A DNA stretch of 64,000 nucleotides from Coprinus comatus (GCA_034638255.1 JAWPGT010000018.1:62001-126000), one strand, 5' to 3'. Numbered from the stretch's first letter, positions 11,101-24,922 are shown. A program made the numbers and translations. Notes: a model not told the origin generated them from the sequence alone.

Positions 11101-13692
11101 CAGCACAGCTGATTCGAATAGTTTCGAGAACACCACAAGCTCGTAATTGGCCAAGCACTTGTTGAGGTTGGAATTCCCAAGGACGTTTTGCCTCGTTAGG
11201 TTTGATGCATCGAATGTAATGTACATTGGTTACTTTGAGGGTTTCCATCAATGTGATCAACGAAGCTTTGAATATTGATCCTTGGGTAGGTTTCTTTGGA
11301 GCAAGTCCACGCTTCAAACCCGACACGACGTTGCTTGATTGTGTACTCTGTGCAACAAATGATTGGCGACCAGGATCTGGGATAACAGATGAACGGCGCG
11401 AGCCAGCACTACCCGAATCAGAGCCAGGTCCAGTAGGTGTACTGCCCCCGTCTGCTGCCTTGACAGAGCTCAAAGCGGAGTCCAGAACTTCCTTCAAGAA
11501 AGAATTTTTGGTTGAGGCCAAAAGAGCCATCTGTTCATCGGGAACAGTGTCACGGTTTTTCTCCAGGAAACCGTCAACCTCATACGTGACATCCAAGGCA
11601 TAATGGGCAATAGTGAACGACGTATTTCCAAACCTCGGCTTCTTGTAAACATTCTTGAAATCAGGCTTGCTGAGTATCTGAGTGTTTAATTTTTGGAGTA
11701 AAGAGGCATCTGTTCCTGCTGGCAGTCGAGATTCTTCGTCCAATAGAGCAAGTACACCCAATTTGCTCTCAATGACATCAATACAAGGCTGATTGTCCGA
11801 AAAATCAATAAAAGTCCAGTTGATCTCTTCCTTGACGTATTCTTCTTGTTCCAGTTTGAAGACATGCGAGTTAAACTACCAGAGGATCAGCGTCGCATCG
11901 TGAATCGAACGTCGAAATTCGTACCTCTTGTTGCAACTTCTCATTGGCATAATTGATACTGAATTGTTCAAAAGAATTCTTAAAAATGTGTTAGTATATA
12001 ACTTGCAGTTAACTTTCCATGAGCATACCTTTTGGAAATGCTCAAACCCATAGATATCCAATACACCTATGAACATCTCAGCTCTCTCTGCTGCATCACC
12101 ATTCTCCCCTGCCAAACTTTCATTCACAATAGCTACCAACCATTCAAACATGCAAGCATATACGAACTTGGCAACCGAGTCCCGGACAACCGTGGCCTGC
12201 GCGGCATTGAGAGCAGTAACAATCTTTTCGGATCGTGTTATGATCTGCTTCTTGACTGTCCATTTCTTGAAATCGGCCAAATTGACACCAAGAAACCTTG
12301 TTGACAATTGGAGGGCCGGGTCATTGTCGTCTATGTTGCAGTCATTCCGCGTAGGTGTAATTTTTATGTTGCCAAGATGAAGTAAAGCAGCCAATAAACG
12401 GAAGACGGCCCATTGCTTCTCGACTGAAACACCGACAGTGGACAGGGCTTGCTGTGTCGCACGGAATTCTTCTGCGTCATCAACGCCATTGATAGGGGAG
12501 GACAATGGACCGCCTTGTTTCAGATAATCGAATTTTGTGGTATCGGTGTCGAGGCCCAAATCCTTACGCTCCTTTGACGGAGCACCGGCACATAACTGGT
12601 AGAAGATGTGATAATTTCGTTCAGTCAAAGGTTGAAAAACAACTCTAGACCGTTCAAGAAGATATGTTCGAATACGCGCGCCAACAATTTCTTGTTTTCC
12701 GTCGAAAAGAATCTGAAGTAAAAGTGAGAATCAGTGTCCCATCTATGCTATTAATTGTGAGCGAACCTGGATATACTTTCCGAAACGGGACGAGTTATCG
12801 TTGCGAGTTGTCTTTGCATTTCCGAAAGCTTCGAGGATTGGGTTGGTTGCGAGGATTTGCTTCTCGATCTCACTAGATTCGTCCAGGGAGAACTTGGATT
12901 TTGTTTTGGAGTTGGAATCGGGCGGATTTACTGAAGCGAGATATCGCATAATGAATTTAGCCTAGACATGAAGATATCAGTACCTAGCCAAAAACACCAT
13001 TTAGGATACTCACCGATTCTGTTTTTCCGGCACCACTGCAAGGGTATGAGCATTGTTATATGAAAATATGGATTTACATACCTCTCCCCTGAAACGATTA
13101 TAGTCTGACCCATGCCCTCTTTGCGCATTGCAGTGTATGCGTCCTCAGCAATGGCGAACAGATGAGGTTCCAATTCTCCTCTTCTCCTTCCACTATATGC
13201 TTGTATTATTTCCGGACCATAGAGCGTAACCCGTTGGAAGGGATTAACGGCAATAAGCACGATTCCGCTGTATGTGTATATACTATGTTGGGCATAACGA
13301 TTGCGAATAGTATGTAGAACTGCTGGATATCAACAAGAAAAAATCTAATGTGCTAGATAGGGAACATACCAGATGGTTCATTGAGATGGGACAAAGTGGC
13401 CAAGTCATCTGCTGTTTCCAGCAATGGGGGATTACGTAGGGGCGGGAGACCCTCTTTGCCGTCCTTGATTTCTTTCCCGGTGGTGCCTAGGGTAAATTCC
13501 TAAGGAGATGAAGATGAGGCAAGGGTTAGGGGAGGTTGGATGAATGCAGACCTTGCCGCGTTCGTCTACAAATACGAGCTTGATCGAGTCGTCAGCACCT
13601 TTGGAAACGGAAGATACTTCTGCGGAGATCCAGGCATGATCTTTGTCTTCTACCCAGACACGGGTTCCTTTACTGTATATATTCTCCGCCAT
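8167..13692 (-). CDS. MYO2: Class V myosin heavy chain
   Basis: Actin-based motor that carries secretory vesicles and organelles along formin-made cables to growth sites. The start [20 protein letters not shown] (ATG at 13692-13690) is the SH3-like myosin N-terminus. The motor follows: GQTIIVSGE joined across an intron to [20 protein letters not shown] (P-loop), [18 protein letters not shown] (switch I), [10 protein letters not shown] (switch II), and the actin-binding part ending in [18 protein letters not shown]. The neck has several IQ motifs (for example [20 protein letters not shown] and [20 protein letters not shown]). A coiled coil runs through [20 protein letters not shown]. The C-terminal globular DIL domain contains [20 protein letters not shown] and ends LQKQKK. 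About a dozen introns. The length, roughly 1,600 residues, is normal for the class. The divergent exporter-like gene starts 170 bp away. Confidence 0.95.
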
Positions 13693-13862
13693 GGAGGCGA
13701 AAAAGTCAAGTGTGTGGCTGTGGAACGGTACGCGTGAGGAGGAATGTTGATGTGTGTTTAGCCAACGGACTGTGTAACGATCAAGAGTAACACCTGTCAA
13801 AACAACCCAACAATACACCATTTTATTTATATTCCAGCGTCATATGCAGTACATCCCCCTCC

Positions 13863-16800
13863 ATGTCCCTTCCTCTCCTCTGGGCATTTCTGTCCCGACG
13901 CCGTTTCCGTGCTCGTCTGCTGTCCACTCTTCTGTGCACCATTCTTCTTGTCCTACGGCCCTTCTCACATTTTGGCGGGACATCAGCCTACCTTGTTCTC
14001 ACGGTTAACCAACTTGTCTTCTCCGCTCAAGAAAATCTACCCCAACAGATTGAAGCTACCATTCTTCATCTTCTAGGTGGACTCGCCGGCGTTGCCCTCT
14101 CCACCGCTGGCCAATCGCTAGCATATCTAAGCTATGGCTCGACTGGACTTTCCCCATTATCTCGTTTCATTCCAGCCGTCACTCTGGCCCTCATCTGTTT
14201 TGTCGGTTAGTTACATGCTTCCAGTACTTCCGTTGATCTGATTGATGGCTGCGTATTTTTGATCATATCCAATTACATAGCTGGTTGGCTCAAAAGTCGA
14301 CTTCCTCGCCTAACGCTTGCTAGTCGCATTGCGTGTTTCGTCTCCATATGGCTCCTTACCTATGACGTCGGCCCTTTATATGTATGGTTTTTGATACTAT
14401 ATTTATGGGAATCCCCTCTAATCATACCCCACTTTCCTAGCACACTCGCAACCATGCGATTCATTTTGTCTGGATGGTGATGACTGCCTCCGTAATCTCT
14501 TTATTCTCCTGTATGATTGTTTTGAAATGGTCATCAACACAGTTTGCCACGGAAATGGCAAAGGCATTTTCCGAGATGCGGTTATGTCTACACAGCAGCC
14601 TACAAAACTCATACCCCCCCGATGAAAAGTTGGATAAAGAAAAAGATAAAGATAAAGATAAAGTACAATCCTTGACCTACATACACCCCACAGAATTACT
14701 CAAGAGGTCTATATCCCTTGATGCATTGTACCAACAAGCTTCATTTGAACTACGCATAGGACGTGTAAGCGGTACGTGCGTGTTCATTATCAAGTCTGCA
14801 GTTTTTTTCAACAAAATGCAGTGAAATCTCTTAAACCGCTAATCACAACAGTAGAGGTAAATTATCACATCTAAATTTTCAACGTTTAATTAAGCATTCC
14901 TAAACTATACCAGCACCTGCGGCGGATTTTGTCTCGCCGTATTACTATACCCCAACCTTGCACGTCGGATGAAGCCGAAGATGCAAGCGTTGTCGAAGCT
15001 TTTCATACTCCGGCGTTGGAACTCGGCATTGTAATCCTTCAAATTCTCGAAGTCATTGAGCATGAAATTCTATTGTGTTATGAGAACTCGATTATGCTAA
15101 AGAAAGACAACGGCTCAAGAGCGACGGATTTGCAATTGCGACTTGTTAAATTCATGAAGATTGCAAGAGAGCACCTACAAGAGATTTGTGATGATCTGGA
15201 TGGTCAGAAGCGGCTATCTTCCGGTGAAGTAGAGCTTCCCAGCAAAGTCTTCGACTCTTGTACATGTATGATACATTTACTCCAGGTGTGCTCTACATAT
15301 TTAACTACCGATTGACGGATCATATTGATCCAGTTCTCCCCCCTTTTCCAAGTTGGCACAAGAAGTTCAGTTAGGACTGCAGACAATACAAGAGATTAGA
15401 ACGTGTTATAATACCTCTAAAGCTCGTCTGTGGTACCCTCATTTTTCTCTAGCATGGCTTGGTATTGCCCCTACTATGGTCTCCATGGATGAAGGCAGCA
15501 CTTTTCTCGATGAAGGGAATGCCTCAGAGACGACTGCTTTGTCGGAGCGAGAAGCGCTTCAAGGAATAGCCGAAAAGACTCATGAAATTGATGAGGACGG
15601 TGAAGACTACGTTAATACAGTGGTAAAAAGAACTCGGTTGGTAGGACGACCCCTGTCCAGACGATGGTCCAAATCACTCTTCTATTACTTATGGAATCAC
15701 CCCAAATCCTTAAGAGCACGGCTGCGACTGTCAAAAGCTCTGAAATCTTTAGAGCACTCTCCACATTTACGGCATGCGTTTAAAAATGCCGCCGGTGTGG
15801 CTTTGTTGAGTGTGCCTGCGTTTTTACCATACTACTCTGAAGGTAGTTACAAACACACCCGCCACATCCGCGCGACTGAGTTAACTTGGTATTTCAGGCA
15901 ATCAGTGGTTCAAAACATTCTACGGCCAATGGATGATAATATCTTATGTTTGGGTGCTGGAAACAAACACTGGTGCAACGGTTCGTTCTTTGCCAATATC
16001 GATATTAAGTGTTCGTCTGATGGCTGGCTCAGTGGCGGGTTGCATATCTGCGATTGGTATTAGTTCTTAATTATATCATATCTGTCGCGGTTTCTCAAGG
16101 ATCGTTGTTTCAGTGCGGGACTATCATTGGGGCAATCTACGCATATATTGTATGATTTTATTCAAGCGCGATCTTTGCAACAGATGCGAATTTTTTCCAG
16201 ATGTCTTTAATTTGTCGGTCAAACCCGTACGCGTTGGTTGTTGCAATGACGGTAGGCTGGTTTCAGTATTGATAATTTACTTCTTCTCAACATAATTTCT
16301 TAGGTTGCGGAACTACCTATTAGTTGGGTTATCATAAACACTTCTTTCTCCCCTTTGGGAACCGTTGCGTGAGTTGCTTTCTGTTTCTCTTGAGTATTAG
16401 GATGGATCTAAGTATATGTTACATTCTCAACTCCTTCAGGGCCGTTACCATACCACCTATATTATTCACCCCATATTTTCTTGAAGACGTGTCTACATGG
16501 AGTGGGTTACTTGTTCCGCTCACCGACCACGTATACACGCTAACGGTTTGCCAAATAATTCAGGACTTGCATTGCTTCGCAGTCTCTTGATTTCCGGTGG
16601 TATTATTGCCGCATTGCTTGCTAATAGTCTATTATTTCCTCGACATTGTAGGGTATGACTACATAGGACCCCCATTCTTTGCCAAATATTGATTTATCCG
16701 TTGTTTCCAGGTCTTATTCTTGAATAATGCTTGCCAAACAATTGGATTATCTAACCAACTTTTTATGAATATCAGTCGGTAAGTAGCAGCTGGGATCAAG

Positions 16801-17642
16801 TGGTGCAAGAATTAACACACATATTGCTAGTAACCTCTTTCATCATAATCATGCATCTGCGGTGCATCGAAAACGAACTCATAAAATGGAACGTGAAATA
16901 CGGACCTCTTTGTACCGTGCGTTTGTTACATCTATTCTCCTTTAACTCTTATTTTATAGTTACAAATAGGGCTTGCGGTACTACTAAAAACAATGAATGA
17001 TGAAATTAGCCTTGTTCCAGCAAGTATTATGTTATGCCTCACATCCCAAAAACTTCTTGCTGAAAAGTAAAAAAAAAAATAGAAGCCAATGAAGCGGTAT
17101 CGACAAATATTGAATGTTTTGCATCAACTTTCTAACTTGCTGACTGGTTTACGGAAAATGGGTCAACATATACCAAAGAAAGAGTTGCTTGCGGCTGTTG
17201 CTCCTCAGCGACGTGAATTGGTTTGTCTTTCTTTCTTAATCCACTTTTAATCATTGATTACGAATATACCCACCATAAGGTATCTTGTTTATGCCTTAGC
17301 CTTTTCGCTTCTGAGCAAGTTTTCAGAGCCAGGCAGCCACTTCCACAATTTCTGCCATCCTCCCGAATGGCATATATTGCACTGGAAAGAGAAGTAGAAG
17401 AACAGGTCTTACAGTCAGAACAGTCAGAACATGAGTCATCGGGTCTCTCGTTGATCTATGTTTTTGCTGAATTAGATCTGTTGGCAGAGTTGGTTGATTG
17501 TGTTGATGAGTTGTTGGAGTCAACGCGACACCTGTTTGGCACATCCTCATGGCTGAACCAGATAAACACGACACCTATGCATTCGACAGTTGTAGCGAGT
17601 ATGTATGAGGAGGTTGGACATGTTTCCACAATACATGTATGA
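13863..17642 (+). CDS. Aromatic acid exporter (ArAE/FUSC-like) integral membrane protein
   Basis: Large multi-pass membrane protein resembling fungal proteins annotated as ER transporter 6TM N-terminal or brefeldin A sensitivity-related, related to bacterial FUSC/ArAE efflux proteins. The N-terminal half has hydrophobic segments (LLSTLLCTILLVLRPF, LLGGLAGVALSTAGQSLAYL, IPAVTLALICFV). A cytosolic region with a KDKDKDK run (near 14640) and long helices (LELGIVILQILEVIEHEILL) follows. The second membrane half contains QWMIISYVWVLETNTGATWR, typical of this family, then PPILFTPYF. The C-terminus is acidic and ends VSTIHV. Many introns, one of which falls within the TGATWR motif and splices in frame. 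The substrate is unknown and membrane location is inferred. The exact exon set between 16060 and 17220 is uncertain. Confidence 0.8.
14632..14662 (+). repeat. GATAAA hexamer microsatellite in coding sequence
   Basis: Near-perfect tandem GATAAA units encode an alternating Lys-Asp stretch (DKEKDKDKDKDK) in the cytosolic loop of the exporter-like protein. Unit length keeps the reading frame, so copy-number change would vary loop length only. Confidence 0.8.
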
Positions 17643-17809
17643 TCTAATAGCTACTTGTATACATTTGTTTGGTTATATACCAAATTGTGTGACAACCAAG
17701 GTCTACTAATCACCAACGACACGACGAACTCGACGACAACGACACCCACTCCGGGTCTTGTACATTAGCTCACTAGCCTCTCTGAGGCATTTATAACACA
17801 ATAAACGCA

Positions 17810-20800
17810 ATGGAAAGCATATTTGGCCGCAAGAAGACTCGTCAACGCCAGTCTTCTGTTTCCGGTCAGGATTTGGGTGAACGATCCGTACCCTACGACC
17901 AGCTTGCAGCCCCTGCCCGCTCTCCTATACCCGTAACCACCGTCAACCAAGGGCTGCGGGGCATCTCGGCTCCAAACACTAATCCAGCTCTTACCGATGC
18001 AGGCACCGAATTCAACCTCTACACGGCTCAAAGACATATGCGGGAACGAGAACGACTCTATGAACAGCATCCATCTCGTAGACCCGCATCTTCATCACAG
18101 AACTCCTTATCCACAGACTCATCAACGCTGTACGAAGAATCGAATACTCCAACCCCTTCCTCTCGGTATGCCCGTACTCAGGGCGGACACACACATCGCA
18201 GTGAATCTTCATTTTCAACTCCAACTCGTAGTCCCGCCACAGTCGACTTTGGACAATACGCTACCAACGAACCTTTCTCTGGGACAAGTACACCTGCTAG
18301 ACCACTATCTGGAATGACGACCAAGTCCGATAACCGCAACTCTCGCTACGCTCCATCACTTTCATCCGACACAGGTTCTCATCACTCTACCCTATCCCAT
18401 CTATACCACCGACATAACAGTCATAATGATGCCTTCCATTTCCCTCGACCAGAAACAGATGCAGAGATTGAAGCTTTGTTTGAGAACGTTAAACGCACGC
18501 GAGACCTCGCAGACCTCCCTGACATGCTGACTATCGATCAGAAATGGCATATGGTTTATAATGACGAACAGATCCGGTGGAAAATTGAGCGTACAAAGGA
18601 AGAACAGTCGAAGAGGCAGAAGGAGTCAGGTCAATGGACAAATGTTACACCAGATTCACCACAATGGTATCTGACGAAGCTACTCGAAAAGACGATAACA
18701 GCGAAGCAGGTAATCAGCCTGGGTGTTTCATTGCGTAGCAATGAATTAAGGTATATCTAATATTGGATGTTTTTGTGTTTTGTCTGATGGCCTCTTTAGC
18801 TGGGCCAAGTCCTTTGTGGCCATGAAAGGAACTTCCGTACTCGCTCAGACTCTCTCTCAAATCAGTAGAAAGGGTACTACCAGGTATTTCTAGTTACTCC
18901 TACTCCCGACAACTTTTTTGAAACAGTTATCTTAGGCGGGAAATAGATATTAATCTGGAATATGAAATTGCCAAAGTTCTAAGAACCATTTTCAACCAAT
19001 CAGTATGATTTTGAATTCATATCTATAACTCAGCTAACTTGGATCGCAGTTTGCCGCAGACGAAGCTCTCACACACCCCCAGATAGTTACACAGATTGCC
19101 TCTTCATTGAGCACACCACATATACCCACACGCAAAGTCATTCTCGACCTTCTCACTTTTGTTGCCTATACGCAAGAAGGACAGTGTATTCCTCTTGTTA
19201 TCGCAGGTCTTGAATCTCTAAGTCAGACGAATAATGAAGGAACCAGTTGTTATGATTACTGGTTTAGATCCCTACAATTGTCGTTGTCTGGTAGAGGAAA
19301 GATGGGCAGTCTGGTGGGTGCAAGTGAGGACGTGAAAAGGGCAGGCATCGATAGCTCGCTCAACGAATATGCTGTGAGCGGCTAATATTCTATTTATCTA
19401 ATATCTCTTACTAACCGATACAAGTTAACCAACCTCTTTTTAATTAATGTTATTCTGAAATCTTCCGATGATTTGGATCTACGCGTACACTACAGAGCCC
19501 AGATGGAAGCAGCAGGCCTCAAAGAAATCCTCAAAGCATGTGAAAGCTTTGGCGTACCGGATGTTAACAAGCAAGTGCAATACCTCCAAGAGGCTTTAGC
19601 AGAGGATGAACAGCGACTTCGAGAGCGTCTGGACGAGAAAGTTATGGGTAGTTTCACCGACCCACAAGATGTCTATAATGCAATTTACGATAGGATCAAG
19701 AGTACAAGGGCCAAGGACTATTTCCTGTCAATGATGCAACATCTCTTGCTCATCCGGGAGGAAGGTCAACCTATGGTTCACTACTTTCAATTCCTGGATT
19801 CTCTTGTCACCGATGTGGTTATGGATAAACAGATGCTCGGCGCCGAAGCTCGTTTCGGTTTATCAGTTGACCGGATTATTGCACAATTCAACGAAGCTGA
19901 CCGTCTACAAGCTGTTGAGCTTGAAGCCGCAGAGAGCAAGGCTTTAGCCGTACGGCTAAAGTTGGAGAAGGAGGTATTAGAGGACGAGGTCGCTCAAGGA
20001 CATGATGGTCTCGTTGGTAATTTGAAGATTCAATTGATTCAAATGGAGGAAAAGTTGAAGAACTCCAGGGAAACAGCTGGCCGGCTTCAAGGTCAACTAG
20101 TGTCTTCTAGAACTGCTTACGAGGACCAGATTAGCCAGCTACAAGCACAGATAATGGAACTCTTCCGGATGCTGAAGGAAGCTGGAGTCGGTGTAGATAC
20201 TATCCTTGATAATGGCACAATGGACCGTAGGTCTCTTGTCGAGGCCCTGGAAAAGACGTTCCAGAGAAATAAGACTATCAGTATACTGGAAGGACGCAAT
20301 AGGTCAAAGAAAGCACCGAATGGCATTGCCGAGATGGTTGATGAAGAGGTAGAAGAGGATGATCTCGACAGTACTCCGGGGAAGTCTAGTTTACGGCGTT
20401 CCCGTCCCCCGGGAAGTACGAAGCGTAAGCCTTCGAAGAATATCAAACAGATGACTAAAGTTGTCGACGAGACCGGTAGAGTCTCACAATTCATGGACGC
20501 AGAAGAAGGTGACGCAGAGGAACAGGTCCAACAGCAGATGGTAGCTGGCGCAAAAATGGTGAGCTTTATTATTGTGGATTGGATATCTCTGGTGTTGAAA
20601 TGTCGAAGTTTTCCCCACAGGCTGGAGTAAACAATAGTTTGCGAAGTATTCGAGGGTCCCCTCGACGGACAGATCGGCCTATTTTGGAGACACCCTCCAA
20701 AACCCCCACTCTTTTGCCTCCTCGTAACGGTGATATTCAGGGTAATGAATCGCTAGATGCCCACGACGACGATAGCGACTTCGCTCGGTCTAATAAGAGT

Positions 20801-23290
20801 AGTATTACCAATGGATCGGATGATACAATCGCAACATCCGCAGAATCGTTTGATATGACTCAAGCACCACCCGGGTCGTTTACCGCACAGTTGCAAGAAA
20901 AACTGCGAGCAAGAGGCAAACCTCTACCTCCTATCAATGCTAGTCTAACATCTGCCTCTCCAGAGCTCATACCTCTTGATCATGGTTTCTCTGCCAGTCC
21001 CCCTCCCCCGCCTCCGCCTCCACCACCGCCTCCACCACCGCCCTACGGACGTGTGAACCTTGCTCCTCCTCCTCCTCCTCCTCCTCCTCCTCCTCCGCCA
21101 CCACCTCCACCCGGAGGAATGGGCTTCCCTCCGCCGCCGCCACCACCACCACCACCGCCACCTCCAGGATTTGGGAATATTATATTACCAACATCTCTTA
21201 ATACACCATCACCTCCTCCGCCACCACCTCCACCACCTATGTCCCGCGGGGGATCAAACCCAAGTACAGCTCCAAGTTCGGCTCGCGGATCATTGCTTGG
21301 TAGCAACCTTCAATCTATATTGGCCGCTCGTAAAGAAATGTCTATCTCACCGAGCATTAAGATGAAGCAACTACAATGGGATAAACTACCTCAACAGCAA
21401 GTTGGGAAGACACTATGGAACCAAGAAGCGCCAGAAAAAGAGCTTGAGATAATAGAGAAACTGAGGTCAGATGGCGTTTGGTCTGCGATGGAGGAAGATT
21501 TCAAGGCGAAACAACTCGTTAAAAAGTTAATGGACAAGCAGAAGCGTGCAGAGTTGAAGAGCTTCTTGGATCCGCAGACTAAGAAGCGAGTCGGTAAGAT
21601 TATTCAGATTACACCTATTTCATAACTTCTCATCATCCATGAACAGAAATCTTAATTCAACGCAACAAGAAATTCGAACCTGAAGAAATAGCCTACCGAA
21701 TACAGCAGTTCGATCAGGAAATATGCACTCCTGTTTTCCTCAGCGAACTCAAGTCTGTTTTGCCTTCACCTGAACACAAAGGAAAACTCAATACGTACTC
21801 GAAAGCAACGCCAGAAGAGCTTCTTGAGTTACATCCCTCCGACCGTCTAATTGTCAGACTTATGCAAATCGATCATCTTAAACCACGTATCAATAGTATG
21901 TTATACAAAGTTGGTTTTGATGATGCTTGGGCACTCTTGGACGATGTTCGTATCACCTTTAGCCGAAGTTAGGGCAACTACTAAAATATCTGCACATATA
22001 GGGTGCTAAGAAATTGGCTGATGCAGGCAAGGCCCTTTTGGAGGCTAAACACTTCAAGGAGTTGCTGAGCGTAGGTGGTCTCCGTATTCAAGCATCACTC
22101 GCGCTGACTGCTTTGTTGTAGCTTATACTACTTGTTGGTAATTATATGAATGGCACAGGTATTAAGGGTGGTGCCTTTGGCTTCAGAGTCAGCAGTATCA
22201 ACAAAGTTCGTGTCCAACCGCTCTTATATAATGTGTCGCTAACAGCAAGCTTCAGCTGGTTGATACCAAATCAGTTCATAATACAACATTATTACACTTC
22301 TTGGAGAGGACAGTGTCAAAGCATTTCCCTGACATGGAAGAATTTTTGAACGAGCTTGAAAAGCCCGCTGAGGCTTACCGAGGTGAGAGAATGGTATATC
22401 ATACTTAGAACAGCACTTACTTGTAGTGACCAGTCAATCTCCAAGATGTTCGGAAAGGGTTAACCGAATTGAGAGAAGGTTTGAAAGAGATCCGCGAAAA
22501 TTTAACCAACAATTTTGCGGACTTGGAGCAGAACGACCAGTATGGAAAACAATTGTGGGCTTTTCTTGGGAAGGCCACCGAAAAGATCGAGGATTTGACT
22601 GATGACGTCCGCAATGCCGACACAGTATTCACCGACGTTGTCAGCTACTATGGTGAAGAGGATAAAAACATGTCATCTTCTGAGTTTTATGCAGTTTTCA
22701 AGACATTTGTTACTTCTTATAAGGTGCGTGTGATTTATTAATACCGGACCAAAAACTTATGTGTTGTTTAGAAATGCAAACTTGAAAATCAATCCGCCTT
22801 AGAAGAGAAACAGGCATACGAAAGACGGAAACAGGCCATGGAAGAAAACAAAGCACAACGTCAAAAGGCAATGGACTCCTTTGCTCCGGATGAGGAGTCG
22901 AAAACTGTCCTTGACACTCTACTACAAAAATTACGTGACGGCGAATCTGTGCGTCGAGGAAAAGGGACAAACAAGACGAGTCGTACAAATAAACCGCGGC
23001 CATCTATACCGGTCACTCTCAACCTTGAAACTGGAAATCAAATCGGAGACGCTGCAGACGTTGCGCGAGATATGTTGGCTCGGCTTCAGTCCGACGGTTT
23101 TGTCATGCCACCCTCACCGTTACCGCCCTCAGGCTCTTCTAGGAGACGAACGGGACGCCGAAAGGATAGACCTTCCATCCACGGTGACAGAGAGGTTCCC
23201 CCCTCCCCTCTGTCCACCGAAGTACTGGATATAAACGAAGAATCCGCATCAGAAGCACAGGCTTCCGATGTGCCAATACCGTCATTATAA
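17810..23290 (+). CDS. Diaphanous-type formin (GBD-FH3-FH1-FH2)
   Basis: Actin nucleator and elongator controlled by Rho GTPases, of the SepA/Bni1/Cdc12 group. It builds cables at hyphal tips and rings at septa. The ATG at 17810 opens MESIFGRKKTRQRQSSVSGQ, followed by a Ser/Thr/Pro-rich leader. The GTPase-binding/FH3 region begins near RPETDAEIEALFENVKRTRD and continues through VILDLLTFVAYTQEGQ and YFLSMMQHLLLIREEGQPMV. A coiled coil follows (LEAAESKALAVRLKLEKEV). FH1 (about 20998-21240) contains several polyproline tracts. FH2 begins near MKQLQWDKLPQQQVGKTLWN and includes LLLVGNYMNGTGIKGGAFGF and LLHFLERTVS-like sequence split by introns. The C-terminal tail is basic, with a possible autoinhibitory stretch, and ends ASDVPIPSL. 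Introns are frequent from 18.7 kb on. It pairs functionally with the nearby myosin V gene, which moves on formin-made cables. Confidence 0.93.
20998..21240 (+). repeat. CCN-rich low-complexity tract encoding FH1 polyproline
   Basis: CCT/CCA/CCG triplet runs encode at least four proline tracts separated by short linkers (YGRVNLA, GGMGF, GFGNIILPTSLNT). These are the profilin-binding segments of the formin. The opposite strand reads as polyglycine, which is a shadow. Confidence 0.9.
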
Positions 23291-23578
23291 GCCACCGGTT
23301 GGCATCTGGAGAGGCTGGACCTTTGGGTTGTTATGTAGAATAATCTTATTGTATCACATTTGTTCTCTCTTCATCTACGCACTAGTCACTACGCTACACT
23401 GGCATTATACTTTTAAGTCACAAATTACTTACTATCTACCGGATTTTGACACGGTATTGATGTGTTTTGTGACCAATATAAGGCTTGGCATCTTCAGTGT
23501 TTCGATTTCAGCCCTTATTTCCAACTCCCAACTTGGTTGAATTTTTCTACACCCTCATTCTCTTCTACATTCCTTCCA

Positions 23579-24719
23579 ATGCTTACCTGGACTGTCTTGG
23601 TCTCCGTCCTTCTGCCCACCGTCATTGCCCAGGCCAGTGGTGACCTCGACCTCTCTCTGAAAGCCATCTCCGCCCACTTTAACCAATCGCATATTGTCCC
23701 CAATTTCTTGCCTTCTTTCCAACCCACAGCCATTCTTAACGTCAACTTCAATGGTAAGTTTTCCTGTTACCCTTCACAGAATATCTTACCCACGATATGC
23801 ATAGGAAACGTTGTACCCGGCCAACTATTCGCGAAGGAAGGTGAGGTCGTTTCACCTTATATATGCGCGTATTCTGACACTCTACCTGTTTATACAGCGG
23901 TCAACTCAGCTCCTGTACTCAGTGTCCAATCTTCCTCTGCCTTGTCCGGTCAATACACTCTTGCTATGATGGACGCTGACATCGTGGATGCCGATCTCAA
24001 CGGTGGAACCAATCGTCACTGGCTCTTGAACGGCGTAACCGTCCAAGGTGAGCTTCATGAAATACACACGTGGAGGTCTCGCCCTAAAATTTGTTATTAT
24101 AGATTCGACTGTGAGCAATAGTTCTGCCACTGTCATCACACGTTATTGGGGCCCATGGCCCGCACCCGGCTCTGGCCCTCACCGGTAAATATGATTATAG
24201 TTAGGAGAGACTCGCACCATAACTCACAATACAACATAGCTATGTGATTGCCTTATACGAGCAGACCCCAGCCTTCACAGCTCCCGCCGAGTTCACCGAG
24301 AATGATCTCCCTGTCGCCCTCATGGACTGGAATGCCTATGTGACTGTATGTTCTCCATCAGTCTGAAATTATAAGATACTCATTCTATCTATAGAACTCG
24401 AACCTCGGCCCATTGGTTGCAGTAAGCAATACACTTCATTTTGACTGAGAACCGCTTTTTACCATCTCTGCAGGCCAACTACATTCTAGTCGAAGAAGGC
24501 ACAGCCACCGTTCAGGTTCCATCTACCCAGCCCGTTATTACATCGACATTGGTCCCTGCTGCTTCTACGGGAACTAGTGCTGGCACCTCAGCTCCCGCAT
24601 CCTCAACTACCAATACGGCGACGAACAACAATAGTAATACCAACGGGGCTAGAGGCACTCTTGTGCCCATGTCCGTCGTAATGGCTTTGGTTCTTTCCGC
24701 GACTTTAGTACTTGCCTAA
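23579..24719 (+). CDS. Secreted PEBP-like protein with probable GPI anchor signal
   Basis: Member of the phosphatidylethanolamine-binding protein fold (relatives include yeast Tfs1, a carboxypeptidase Y inhibitor). The ATG at 23579 gives a signal peptide (MLTWTVLVSVLLPTVIAQAS). PEBP hallmarks follow: YTLAMMDADIVDADLNGGTN at the DPDxP-equivalent site, NRHWLLNGV, and GPWPAPGSGPHRYVIALYEQ after splicing. The first core residues differ from the canonical DPDAP, so ligand binding may differ. After the fold there is a Ser/Thr-rich stalk (STLVPAASTGTSAGTSAPAS) and a C-terminal hydrophobic tail (LVPMSVVMALVLSATLVLA) directly before TAA. This is the layout of a GPI-anchored cell-wall or plasma-membrane protein. 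Roughly five introns. The fold is well supported; the anchoring is inferred from composition. Confidence 0.85.
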
Positions 24720-24922
24720 GCTTTTAACTTCGATATTACAATACTAGGCTGTTAACACTATCGATTCCGGATCTTAGTTTGGTTGATTTGTTTGAGCGAG
24801 GAATTTATATATGCAAAAAAGATGATATTTTGGAACATAAATATGATGCCCATAGAAATCGAAAATAAGAAAGCATGACAAGATGTGCCAATACGCGCGA
24901 GATGAAACGGCAAGTAGGATGT

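Noticed and set aside
21043..21306. Minus-strand polyglycine frame
   Set aside because: It is the complement of the formin FH1 proline codons and has no independent support.
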